In this document: piece by piece, positions 34,497 to 42,864 of the stretch
Layout: every line of letters starts with the position of its first letter
Numbering within the stretch: position 1 is the first letter of the stretch
From: Streptomyces sp. ASQP_92
Lineage (GTDB): Bacteria > Actinomycetota > Actinomycetes > Streptomycetales > Streptomycetaceae
Assembly: GCF_025399895.1 (NCBI RefSeq)
Contig: NZ_JAODUA010000001.1
Span: 186,001-250,000 of the forward strand
DNA: 64,000 nt
Direction of reading: 5' to 3'
Notes under the pieces: model-generated
The model's input: the letters and a program-made list of their open reading frames with translations, nothing else
The model's database searches: none
Told to the model about the DNA's origin: nothing
Position numbers and translations under genes: made by a program

Positions 34497-35828
34497 TCAG
34501 GGTGTCCAGGGCACGCGGTGGTGGGAGAGGTGGTCCCACGTCGCCATCATCGCCTCCCATCCATCCGGGAACTTCACGGTGACGCCCAGCTGGACCGGCT
34601 CCGTCGAAGGGTGTTCGTCCAGGAGGTCGCTCACGCCCGCGCGGCACACCACCACGCACGCGTGCCGGTGGCGCGAGGTCAGGACGCACAGGCGGCCCGT
34701 CTCCAGGTGGAAGGCCGTCGCGTCCGGGCGGCCCGAGAGCGGGTGCAGCACGACCGTCACGTCGAACTCCCTTCCCTGGAGCCGGTTCGCGGTGTCGACC
34801 GCCACCCCCGTGACCCCCCGCTCCGCGAGCGCCGCCCGGATCGCGGCGGCCTGGTCGCGGTGGGCTGTGCCGACCGCGATGCGGTCCGCGGTGAGCGGGG
34901 CCGGCTCCGGCGAGCGCTCGCTGGTCGCCGCCCCGCCCCGGTCCAGGAGCCGGCGTACGACCTGGGCGACCGCGCCGACCGCCTCCGGGTCGGTGCGCGG
35001 GGTGTGCCGGGCGGGCAGCTCCAGCAGGGCCCAGCCCGACGCGGCCGCCTCGTCCAGCGCCCGGTCCGGGGCCGAGCCGTCCGAGGAGACGCCGAACGAC
35101 AGCCGCCGGTCCTCGGGGCCGGTGCCGCTGCGGAACGGCGTGAACGGATAGAACGCGGCCGACACCAGCGGCGCCGCCGACGCAGGAAGCCGCCACGAGA
35201 CGGGCAGCCGGTGCTGCGGCAGCTCCGGATTGTGCGCGAGCAGCGTCGTCACGGCGCTCGCCGACGGGTCGTAGGACAGCCCCGCCCACTGCTCGGCGTC
35301 CGCGATCGCGAAGGGGTCGAGCTGCCCGGGGTCGCCCACGAACAGGGCCCGCTCGAAGAGGCCGGCCACCGCGAGGAGCGCGTCCGAACGCATCTGGTAC
35401 GCCTCGTCCACGATCGCGTGCCGCCAGGGCTCGACGTCCTTCACATGCGCCCACTTCGCCGCCGTCGAGATCACCACGTCGAGCCCCGCGAGGTCGCCCG
35501 CCTTCGACGACTTGCGTACGTTGTCCAGCTCGTCGAGGGCCTTGTCGTACGGGTCGCTGTCACTGCTGTGCAGGCGGCCGACCGGCAGATCGGGCGCCTT
35601 CTCCGCGAGACGTACCACCAGGTCGTCCACCTGGGCGTTGGTCTGGGCCACCACCATCAACGGGCGCCCCGCGGCGGCCAGTTCGAGTGCGGCGCGCACC
35701 ACGAGCGTGGACTTGCCGGCGCCCGGCGGCGAGTCCACGACGATGCCGCGGGCCGTGCCGTGCAGGGTGTCGGCGAGGATCGCGTCGGTGGCCGCGGCCG
35801 CTGCCGCCGCCGGATCGAAGGCGGTCAC
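34497..35828 (-). CDS. SF1 helicase, UPF1/Dna2-like (AAA_11/AAA_12)
   Basis: 443-aa ATPase with a near-complete SF1B motif set: I SPPGAGKST, Ia VVAQTNAQVDDLVVRL (as in UPF1-type enzymes), II IVDEAYQM, III FVGDPGQLDPF, IV VSWRLP, V NRLQGREFDVTVVL. Motif VI is unusual (LTSRHRHACVVV in place of the common TRAR). It is short, with no accessory domains. GTG 35828 overlaps the previous stop as GTGA, so it is coupled to the unknown protein and the nuclease. Predicted 5'-3' nucleic-acid translocase of a nuclease-helicase set. Confidence 0.85.
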   Translation of the reverse strand: MTAFDPAAAAAAATDAILADTLHGTARGIVVDSPPGAGKSTLVVRAALELAAAGRPLMVVAQTNAQVDDLVVRLAEKAPDLPVGRLHSSDSDPYDKALDELDNVRKSSKAGDLAGLDVVISTAAKWAHVKDVEPWRHAIVDEAYQMRSDALLAVAGLFERALFVGDPGQLDPFAIADAEQWAGLSYDPSASAVTTLLAHNPELPQHRLPVSWRLPASAAPLVSAAFYPFTPFRSGTGPEDRRLSFGVSSDGSAPDRALDEAAASGWALLELPARHTPRTDPEAVGAVAQVVRRLLDRGGAATSERSPEPAPLTADRIAVGTAHRDQAAAIRAALAERGVTGVAVDTANRLQGREFDVTVVLHPLSGRPDATAFHLETGRLCVLTSRHRHACVVVCRAGVSDLLDEHPSTEPVQLGVTVKFPDGWEAMMATWDHLSHHRVPWTP

Positions 35829-37414
35829 AGCAGGTCCTCGGAGGTCGGCGGGTCGGGGTGCTCGGCGGTGGCGGAGCCGGGCGGCCCGCCGTGGGTCCAG
35901 GGGGTGGCTTCCGGGTCGGGCAGCTTGGGGGCGCCGCGCTGCTCGTGCTCGAACAGCGTCCAGCAGACGCGGTCGCCCTTGACGGGGACGGAGCCGGGCG
36001 CGGGTTCCCTGGACCGCCCCATCTTGTCCAGGACGCGCAACACGACGGCGCCGCCCGGCTCGTACGCCACGAACTCGGCCTTCTGCGGCTTGCCGTCGAG
36101 CGTCCGGTAGACCTTGGCGCCCTCGGCCAGGTGCGGGGCGTCGTCGGTGCGCAGGGTGAGCAGGGGGCGGGGGCTCGGGCGCTTGGACTCCGACCACGCC
36201 GGGGTCACCTCGACGACCTCGCCCTCGAACGCCTCGCCCGCCAGCCGGCGGGCCGCCATCACCAGCGGGTCGTCGAGCGCCTCGCCCGCTTCGAGTTCGG
36301 CCTGGGCGCGCTCGCGGCGCAGCAGCTTGGTGGCGGCCGTCACCGCGTCGTCGCGGCGCGGCTGGGGCGGCTCGCCCGCGGTGATCCGGTCCCGGTGGCC
36401 GGTGAACGACCAGCGGTCGCTGGTCCAGCGCGCGGCCGCGCGCTCGCCCTCGGGGAGTTCCCGCAGCAGGTCGAGGGCGTGCCACACCGACGACCAGGTG
36501 GGCATGAGCTGCGCGGCCAGCAGACGGCGGATCTCCCGTTCAGCGACGGTCAGTTGACCGAGGCGCTCGTCCGCCACCAGACCGTCCTCGGCCGTCTGGA
36601 GCGCCTGGCGCGCCCGGTCGTAGCGCTCCACGGCGGGGGCGAGCAGCCGGTTGTCGAACGCCGGGTCGGTGGCCGGGCCGGCCGGCGGGCACAGCAGCTG
36701 GCCGTCCGCGCCGCGCGCCAGCTCCGCCCGCAGCGCCGCCTCGGCCCCGGACTCGCCCTCGGACGGGTCGATCCAGGCGAGCAATGCGCCCAGGTGCTGG
36801 TCCTCCAGGCTGGACTGGCCGGTCGCCCAGTGCCGGCCCAGCAGGTCGGTCGCGGCGAGCAGCAGCGCGGAGCCGGGGGTGCGGGCGCGCTCGGCGTAGT
36901 GCGTGAACCAGCGGCCGAGCAGGGGGACGCGGGGTGGCGCGGGGTAGGGCGCGTCCGGGTCCTGTTCGGCGGTGCGGCGAAACCGCATCGAGCGGCCGAG
37001 CAGCCGTACGAAGTCGATGCCGGCCCGGCCGGGGACGATCAACTGCGGCGCGTCCGCGCACAGTTCGACCTCGACCTTGGTCTTCTTGCCGGTCTCGGGA
37101 TCCGTCTCGGAGCGCTCGGCCGTCTCGACGTCGTCGGCGTACGCGTCCAGGTACGGCAGTACGGCCTCGGCGAGGTCGGCCAGGAAGGTGAAGCGCAGAT
37201 CGCGGTCGCGGGGCTGGGCGACCACGAGCAGCGTCGGGTCCGCGCGATCGGTGCCGACGAGCGCGCCGAGCGGCGCCCCGGCCTCGCCCGCCGTGGTGAG
37301 CGGCACGAACACGAGGGGCCGCTCGCTCAGATGGCGGTGGCGCACGGTGGTCAACGGCTGCGCGCGCCCGGACTCGACGGCCTCCAGACGGGCCAGCGTG
37401 GAGATCAAGGACAT
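35825..37414 (-). CDS. unknown 529-aa middle component of the nuclease-helicase operon
   Basis: Soluble 529-aa protein with no motif I recognise. Segments: an N-terminal alpha/beta part (RPLVFVPLTTAGEAG, LLVVAQPRDRD), a helical middle rich in Ala/Arg/Glu (about 200-370), and a beta-rich C-terminal part (about 400-500; FEGEVVEVTPAW, VVLRVLDKMG, VKGDRVCWTLF) that could be an OB or similar small barrel. No nuclease or ATPase motif. It overlaps the nuclease stop by 10 nt and the helicase start by 4 nt, so the three proteins are made together and may form a complex. Confidence 0.8.
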   Translation of the reverse strand: MSLISTLARLEAVESGRAQPLTTVRHRHLSERPLVFVPLTTAGEAGAPLGALVGTDRADPTLLVVAQPRDRDLRFTFLADLAEAVLPYLDAYADDVETAERSETDPETGKKTKVEVELCADAPQLIVPGRAGIDFVRLLGRSMRFRRTAEQDPDAPYPAPPRVPLLGRWFTHYAERARTPGSALLLAATDLLGRHWATGQSSLEDQHLGALLAWIDPSEGESGAEAALRAELARGADGQLLCPPAGPATDPAFDNRLLAPAVERYDRARQALQTAEDGLVADERLGQLTVAEREIRRLLAAQLMPTWSSVWHALDLLRELPEGERAAARWTSDRWSFTGHRDRITAGEPPQPRRDDAVTAATKLLRRERAQAELEAGEALDDPLVMAARRLAGEAFEGEVVEVTPAWSESKRPSPRPLLTLRTDDAPHLAEGAKVYRTLDGKPQKAEFVAYEPGGAVVLRVLDKMGRSREPAPGSVPVKGDRVCWTLFEHEQRGAPKLPDPEATPWTHGGPPGSATAEHPDPPTSEDLL

Positions 37415-38718
37415 GGGGCGCCCGCCTCGGTGCGGGGGGCGGGGGCGCCCGCGCCGGTCGCGGCGGGGCCCGCTGCGGTGCGCGGGGCGGCCGGGGAGGC
37501 GCCCGGGTCGGGTCCGGCGGGGACGGGTGCTTCCGTGCGCGGGGCGCGGAGGTCCGTCCCGGGGCCGGTGGCGAGCGCCTGCGCGCGGAGGGCGGCCGCG
37601 CGGCGCACCGCGGCCACCGTCGGGTCGGTGGGGTCGCCCGACTCGCCGCGGGCCGCCGACAGGACCTCGCCGATCGTGGTCAGGGAGCCGAGCTCGCCGC
37701 GCAGGGAGCGGCCGAGCGCGGCCACCGCGCCCTGCTCGCGGGCGCGCCCGCGGCAGTGGAAGGCCAGCTCGCAGGCGGCCAGGCACTCCGGCGCGTACAC
37801 CGCGGGGACCGCCTCGACCGCCGTGGCGAGCGAGGTGCCGGACTGGCCGTCGAGGTCGAACGTGGTGCCCGGCGGCAGCGCGTCCGCGATGTCCTCGATC
37901 CGGGCGAGGCGCGCCAACTGCCGCCGGGTGACCGACAGTTGCTTGCGCACGTCGACCACCGACGCGGTCGGCAGGTTGGAGAAGTCCTTGGGGCAGACCA
38001 GCAGCACCGAATGGTCCACCGAGGCGCCCTCGACGAGCGCCGCGACCCGCTCCAGGGCCAGCACGTACACCGCGGACTGGCGGGCGGCCGCGCCCACCTT
38101 CGACGCGTCGGCGCCCGCGTCGATCATCGGGAAGGACTTGATCTCGACGACCGTCCAGCGGCCGTCGGGGTGGACCACCACCGCGTCCGGCTCCAGATAG
38201 GCGGGGGAGCCCGCCACCTCCAGGGCCAGCATCGGATGGTCGAGCAGCGCCCAGGCCCCGGCCGCGGTCGCCTCGCGCAGCGCGAGCGAGGTGCGGGCCG
38301 CGCGGCCCTCGGGGCCGGCCGCCGAGAGGTCGGGGGACGAGGCGTCCTGGGGCGGCTCGGCGCCCGCGCCCATCCGCTCGTGCAGCAGACGGAGCAGCTC
38401 GGCGCCGCTGTCGCCCTTCACCTTCGCCTCGAAGGCGTTGCCGCGCATGAACGCGAACTGGGACTGCCCGAAGGCCGCCGAGGGTGAGCCGATCGCCTCG
38501 GCGAGCGCGCCCTTGTCCACCCCTGCGCCGTCCAGGAGCGCGCGTCTGCGGCAGCCCGGGTTGGCGGCGAGGGCGGCCAGCGCCCGCGCGTCCAGCGGCC
38601 GGGCCGGGACGGCCGGGCCGCGCAGTTCAGCGAGCCGTCGACGCAGCGCTGTCGCCGGCTTCCGCTCGGGTGTCCGATCGGGTGTCGGACGAGGTCCGCT
38701 GCCCAGGGATTCGCTCAC
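37405..38718 (-). CDS. RecB/Cas4-like PD-(D/E)XK nuclease with probable Fe-S cluster
   Basis: 437-aa protein. The nuclease core shows EPDAVVVHPDG then WTVVEIKSF (Asp...Glu-x-Lys) followed by ARQSAVYVLAL, the Q-x-x-x-Y helix of RecB/Cas4 exonucleases. NPGCRRRALL near residue 60 and a later C-x3-C-x5-C cluster (ECLAACELAFHC) give four cysteines as in Cas4, AddB and Dna2 Fe-S nucleases. A long Pro/Ala tail follows (about 60 aa). Start uncertain: GTG 38718, GTG 38742 or TTG 38748, all overlapping the PAP2 gene. First gene of the nuclease-unknown-helicase operon. Confidence 0.82.
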   Translation of the reverse strand: MSESLGSGPRPTPDRTPERKPATALRRRLAELRGPAVPARPLDARALAALAANPGCRRRALLDGAGVDKGALAEAIGSPSAAFGQSQFAFMRGNAFEAKVKGDSGAELLRLLHERMGAGAEPPQDASSPDLSAAGPEGRAARTSLALREATAAGAWALLDHPMLALEVAGSPAYLEPDAVVVHPDGRWTVVEIKSFPMIDAGADASKVGAAARQSAVYVLALERVAALVEGASVDHSVLLVCPKDFSNLPTASVVDVRKQLSVTRRQLARLARIEDIADALPPGTTFDLDGQSGTSLATAVEAVPAVYAPECLAACELAFHCRGRAREQGAVAALGRSLRGELGSLTTIGEVLSAARGESGDPTDPTVAAVRRAAALRAQALATGPGTDLRAPRTEAPVPAGPDPGASPAAPRTAAGPAATGAGAPAPRTEAGAPCP

Positions 38719-39526
38719 CCGCCGAAGTCTCGCATCCGGCACTGACAATCGGGGCGCCGGTGGCCCGGGAGGCGGGTGCGAAACGGGCCCGCAGGCGTTC
38801 CGTGAGCCGCAGCAGGGGGCGTGAGAGCAGCAGGCCGAGACCCATCACGGCGGCGCCCGCGACCGCGTCGAGCAGGTAGTGGTTGGCCGTCCCCATCACC
38901 ACGAACGTGATGGTCAGCGGGTAGGCGACGGCAAGGATCCGGGTCAGCCTGCTGCCGCCGAAGCGCCACAGCATCACCCCGCACCACAGGGCCCAGCCCA
39001 CGTGCAGGCTGGGCATCGCGGCGAACTGGTTCGTCATGCCGCCGAGCCCCCGGGGGGCGCTGGCCTCCCCGCCCCACCAGCCGTACGAGCCGTACTGGGC
39101 CATCGTGTCGGTGAAACCCTGCACGGCGGGGAGCAGCCGGGGCGGGCAGGTCGGCAGGAACGTGAAGCCGATCAGGCCGAGCAGGGTGGACGTCATCAGC
39201 CAGCCGCGGGCGGCCCGGTACTGGGTGGGGCGGCGGCGGAACAGCCAGATCAGGACGGCCGGGGTGACCAGATAGTGCAGCGAGGCGTACACGAAGTCGG
39301 CGGGTATGCCGAGCGCCGGGGTGTGCGTGAACAGCCTGTTCAGCGGGTGCTCGGCGTTGAGGTGGAACGCCTTCTCGAAGCGCAGGATGGACAGCCCGTG
39401 CTCGACGGCCCTCGCCTCGTCGCCGCGTACGATCAGCCGCCCCAGGGAGTACACCGCGTACACGAGCGCGAGCAAGGGGAGTTCGGTCCACCAGCGCGGT
39501 CGCGTGGCGTGCTGCGGCGGCTGCAT
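38627..39526 (-). CDS. PAP2-superfamily membrane phosphatase (inositol-phosphotransferase-like)
   Basis: 299-aa membrane protein with about six spans. Phosphatase motifs AAMPSLHVGWALW and ANHYLLDAVAG are present, and the arrangement matches the AUR1/IPC-synthase-like PAP2 branch of actinobacteria. It acts on lipid phosphates or phosphoinositol headgroups. The 50-residue hydrophilic C-terminal tail overlaps the start of the nuclease gene. ATG 39526 has GGGGGA upstream. Confidence 0.85.
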   Translation of the reverse strand: MQPPQHATRPRWWTELPLLALVYAVYSLGRLIVRGDEARAVEHGLSILRFEKAFHLNAEHPLNRLFTHTPALGIPADFVYASLHYLVTPAVLIWLFRRRPTQYRAARGWLMTSTLLGLIGFTFLPTCPPRLLPAVQGFTDTMAQYGSYGWWGGEASAPRGLGGMTNQFAAMPSLHVGWALWCGVMLWRFGGSRLTRILAVAYPLTITFVVMGTANHYLLDAVAGAAVMGLGLLLSRPLLRLTERLRARFAPASRATGAPIVSAGCETSAGERIPGQRTSSDTRSDTRAEAGDSAASTAR

Positions 39527-39730
39527 CCGGCAGGTTCCCCCAACTGATCCTCGGGCTGCCCGCTGGGGGCCTCCGGGTGGTAGACGTGCGTTCAACCGTA
39601 CGGTGTAAGTGATCGCCTTCACGCAGCACCCCGGTGTTCCGGTCAGACGCGCAGATCAGGCCACTGGTTGCGTCGGGAGTGCGGGAAGATGGTTATGGCA
39701 CATTTCGTACGGGATCGGGAGAGAACACCC

Positions 39731-40336
39731 ATGGCAGCCGCCGCACCGCGCATCCTGCTGGCCCGGCACGGGCAGACCGAGTGGTCGCTCGCGGGCAAGC
39801 ACACCGGCCGGACCGACATCCCCCTCCTGGAGGAGGGCCGGCGCGGAGCGAAGCTGCTCGGGGAGCGGCTGCACCGCGAGCCGTGGGGCGGGCTGCCCGG
39901 TGTCGAGGTCCGCACCAGCCCCCTCCTGCGGGCCTCCGAGACGTGCGAGCTGGCCGGGTTCGGGGAGCGGGCCGAGCCGTGGGACGCGCTCATGGAGTAC
40001 GACTACGGCGCGTACGAGGGCATGGCACCGCCCGAGATCCAGGAGCGGCAGCCCGGCTGGTTCATCTGGCGGGACGGGGTGCCGGACGGGGAGACCCTGG
40101 CGGAGGTCGCGGCGCGGGCGGACGAGGTGGTGGCGTGGGCGCGGTCCGCGGGGCGGGACGTGCTGGTCTTCGCCCACGGGCACATCCTGCGGGTGATCGC
40201 GGCGCGGTGGCTGGGGGAGGACGTGTCCTTCGCGGCCCGCATCCGGCTCGACCCGACGTCGCTGTCCGTCCTGGGGTGGGCGTACGGGGAGCCGGCGATC
40301 GAGCGCTGGAACGACACCGGGCACCTCGAGCGGTGA
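39731..40336 (+). CDS. histidine phosphatase family protein (phosphoglycerate-mutase-like)
   Basis: 201-aa enzyme with the nucleophile [11 protein letters not shown] (RHG), YDYGAYEGM with the conserved Glu region, PDGETL and FAHGHILR, the full signature of the dPGM/PhoE branch. It removes phosphate from small phosphoesters. GGGAGAG precedes ATG 39731. A repeat region follows. Confidence 0.88.
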   Translation: MAAAAPRILLARHGQTEWSLAGKHTGRTDIPLLEEGRRGAKLLGERLHREPWGGLPGVEVRTSPLLRASETCELAGFGERAEPWDALMEYDYGAYEGMAPPEIQERQPGWFIWRDGVPDGETLAEVAARADEVVAWARSAGRDVLVFAHGHILRVIAARWLGEDVSFAARIRLDPTSLSVLGWAYGEPAIERWNDTGHLER

Positions 40337-40339
40337 GCC

Positions 40340-40640
40340 CTTGGGGCTTCGCCCCGAACCCCCCGGGGGTTTGCCCACCTGTCCGCCCGTGTGGGGCGGT
40401 TGGTTGGTTCCGGGCCCTCTGGGGCTCCGCCCCGGACCCCGGGGGTTTTGCCACCCGCCCGTGACGGGGGTTGGCTGGTTCCGGGCCCTCTGGGGCTCCG
40501 CCCCGGACCCTGGCGGTCTTCCCACCCGCTCGTGACGGGGGGTTGGCTGGTTCTGGGCCCCCTGGGCCTTCGCCCCAGACCCCAAGCGTTGCCCGCCTAT
40601 GGCCGGCTCCGGCCCCCTCGGGGCTCTGCCTCCGAGCCCC
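40340..40640. repeat. intergenic repeats of GGGCCCTCTGGGGCTCCGCCCCGGACC type
   Basis: The 370-bp gap 40337-40706 holds at least four units of TTGGTTCCGGGCCCTCTGGGGCT-type sequence with hairpin core GGGGCT(C/T)CGCCCC, near 40343, 40423, 40490 and 40560. No gene seen. Confidence 0.8.
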
Positions 40641-40706
40641 GAGGGGGCGCGGCCCACCCATCCCCCAGCACACAACCGCGGAGCGGCCCGTTCCGCGCGG
40701 CGGGCG

Positions 40707-41561
40707 CTAGGTCTGTAGCTCGTCGGCCGCTCGCCAGGCGTGGTGGGCGAAGCGTGCGGCCTGGGGGTGGGCGCCGTGGGAGGGGTGAGCGAGGTACGCG
40801 GGGACGGTGGGCGCCCCGGTCAGCGGGACCAGGCGGACGAAGGGGTGCGTGTAGCGGCGGGCCGCGGCGACGGGCGCGGTGCCCACGCCGAGGCCGACGG
40901 CCACCTGCTCCAGCCACTCGTCGAAGTTGTGGCACTCGGCGCCGACGACGGGCCGACGTCCGTCCGGCCACATGTCGGGGAACGTGGTGCCGCTCACGGT
41001 GTTGATGACCAGCGGCAGTTCGGCGAGCTCCGCCCAGTCCAGCTCGGTGCGCCCGGCCAGCCGCCAGCTCGCGGGGACGGCGGCGATGCGCGGCTCCTCG
41101 TACAGCAGGACACCACGCAGCCCCTGCGGCAGCTCCGCACAGCGCAGCAGGCCCAGATGCACCTCCCCGGTGTCGAGTCCGGCCTGCGGGGTGTCGCAGC
41201 GGACGAACTCGACGGCCACCCCCGCCTCCTCCCCGAAACGTGCAGCGATCCGCGATAACCCCTCGGGCAGCCCCCAACTGAACCCGATGCGCAGGGTCTC
41301 GCCTTCCTGCACCTCCCGCAGCGCCGCGTCGAGCTGGCGCAGCAGGGGGGCGACCTTCTTGCGCAGGGCCACGCCCTTGTCGGTCAACTCCGTCCTGCGG
41401 GTGGTGCGTTCGAAGAGCCGCACGCCCAACGACTCCTCCAGCGTTCTGATGGTGCGGGTCAAGGTCGGCTGGGCCAGGTGCAGACGACGGCCGGCGGCCG
41501 TGAAGCCGCCTTCCTCGGCGACGGCCAGAAAGCATCTGAGATGGCGCAGATCTATATTCAT
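40707..41561 (-). CDS. LysR-family transcriptional regulator
   Basis: 284-aa regulator with N-terminal HTH (FLAVAEEGGFTAAGRRLHLAQPTLTRTI, residues about 10-37) and a LysR substrate-binding domain (LRIGFSWGLPEG onward). It is divergent from the biosynthetic operon starting at 42082, with a 520-bp gap, and may control it. LysR proteins typically respond to a pathway metabolite. Confidence 0.88.
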   Translation of the reverse strand: MNIDLRHLRCFLAVAEEGGFTAAGRRLHLAQPTLTRTIRTLEESLGVRLFERTTRRTELTDKGVALRKKVAPLLRQLDAALREVQEGETLRIGFSWGLPEGLSRIAARFGEEAGVAVEFVRCDTPQAGLDTGEVHLGLLRCAELPQGLRGVLLYEEPRIAAVPASWRLAGRTELDWAELAELPLVINTVSGTTFPDMWPDGRRPVVGAECHNFDEWLEQVAVGLGVGTAPVAAARRYTHPFVRLVPLTGAPTVPAYLAHPSHGAHPQAARFAHHAWRAADELQT

Positions 41562-42081
41562 TCGGCGATCCTATAGGTGGCGCCGCACTGTCATTTCTCA
41601 CGGCCTGACTGTGTGCATAGGCTGCTTGATGTCACCGAGCGGACCGGATGCCCGACAGGGTCGGCGTTCACGAACCGCTGGTGTACTGCCATGCACTCAA
41701 CGGGGGTACGTCATGAGTGAATACTGGTGCGCGCCGTCAACTGGAACGGCGCCGAAGCCGGTCAAAATGAAAGCAAAAGGCTCGGCGAGGGGCTGGTCCG
41801 CGCCGCGGACGTCCCTGCCCAGGGCCGTTCCCACCAAGGCCTCCGAGGGTCAGCGGTAGGAAGAGGGCCCTCGGGCGGCCTCGGTCCCACACTTCTTCGT
41901 CGGCGGTGACGTCTGTCACGCCTGTCACCGTGGAAGTTATTTCCTCAACTATTCACGATTTCTTTCCATCCGGGCTGCGCGGCTGCCGTCGCGCGTGGTG
42001 CGGCTCATCGGCATGACGTAATTCTGGCCGCCGCTTCCGGAATGTCTGTTTCCTCTGCCGTAATCACCGAAGGATATTGAT
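41562..42081. promoter_or_regulatory. long, relatively AT-rich divergent regulatory region before biosynthetic operon
   Basis: The stretch is clearly lower in GC than its surroundings from about 41880 on. It has repeated pentamers GTGAC-N4-GTCAC-N4-GTCAC at 41906-41928, and a possible -10 CATAGGCT near 41615. A 48-codon frame from ATG 41713 has no good ribosome site and no recognisable product. The first operon gene has AAGGA at 42069-42073. Confidence 0.45.
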
Positions 42082-42864
42082 GTGCCAGTAATTGATACAT
42101 GCAACGGTCCCGTCGAGTACGTATTCATCGACGGTGACCCGGACCTGGCACCGCTGGTCTTCCTGCACGGCGGACTCGGCTGCGTCGCCTCGTGGGGGCG
42201 CTTTCCCGCCAGGCTCGCCGCCGCCACCGGGCGCCGTGCCCTCGTCTACTCCCGCCACGGCAACGGCGGCAGCGGACCCGACCCGCTGCCGCGCACCCCG
42301 CGCTATATGCACGAGCACGCCCAGGACCTTCTGCCCGGCCTGCTCGACGCCCTCGGCGTGCACCGTCCCGTCCTGGTCGGTCACAGCGACGGCGCCTCGA
42401 TCGCGCTGCTGCACGCCTCGGTGCGCCCGGTGGAGGCCGTCGTCGGGATGGGCCCGCACATGTACTTCGAGGAGGAGAATCGCCTCGGCATCGAGGCCGC
42501 CCGCGCCTCCTACGACGCCGGCCCGCTCGCCAAGAAGCTGGCCCTGGTGCACGACGACCCCCGAGGGGTCTTCGAGCGCTGGTCCGGGGTCTGGCTCTCG
42601 CCCGGCTTCCGCGACTGGAACATCGAGGGCGATCTCGACGTCACCGCGCCGGTGCTGATGGTCCAGGGCGACGCGGACGAGTACGGCTCCCTCGGCCAGG
42701 TCGACGCCGTCGAACGCGCGGTACGCGGCCCCTTCCGGCGCCTGGTGCCCGAAGGCTGCGACCACTACCCCCACCTGGTCTGCCCCGACCTCGTCATCGA
42801 CACCGTCCGCGACTTCCTCGCCGCGCACACCGCCGGCACCCCCTCCGCGGAGGCCGTCCGATGA
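42082..42864 (+). CDS. alpha/beta hydrolase
   Basis: 260-aa alpha/beta-hydrolase fold enzyme with VFLHGGLG oxyanion region, nucleophile elbow VGHSDGAS (Ser), and catalytic His near the C-terminus (GCDHYPHLV). No signal peptide. In a carrier-protein pathway it may act as a thioesterase, peptidase or ester hydrolase releasing the product. GTG 42082; the stop overlaps the next start as ATGA. Confidence 0.82.
   Translation: MPVIDTCNGPVEYVFIDGDPDLAPLVFLHGGLGCVASWGRFPARLAAATGRRALVYSRHGNGGSGPDPLPRTPRYMHEHAQDLLPGLLDALGVHRPVLVGHSDGASIALLHASVRPVEAVVGMGPHMYFEEENRLGIEAARASYDAGPLAKKLALVHDDPRGVFERWSGVWLSPGFRDWNIEGDLDVTAPVLMVQGDADEYGSLGQVDAVERAVRGPFRRLVPEGCDHYPHLVCPDLVIDTVRDFLAAHTAGTPSAEAVR

Noticed and set aside
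41713..41859. 48-codon frame in the long gap before the biosynthetic operon
   Set aside because: No good ribosome binding site, no recognisable product, and an overlapping frame is equally open.
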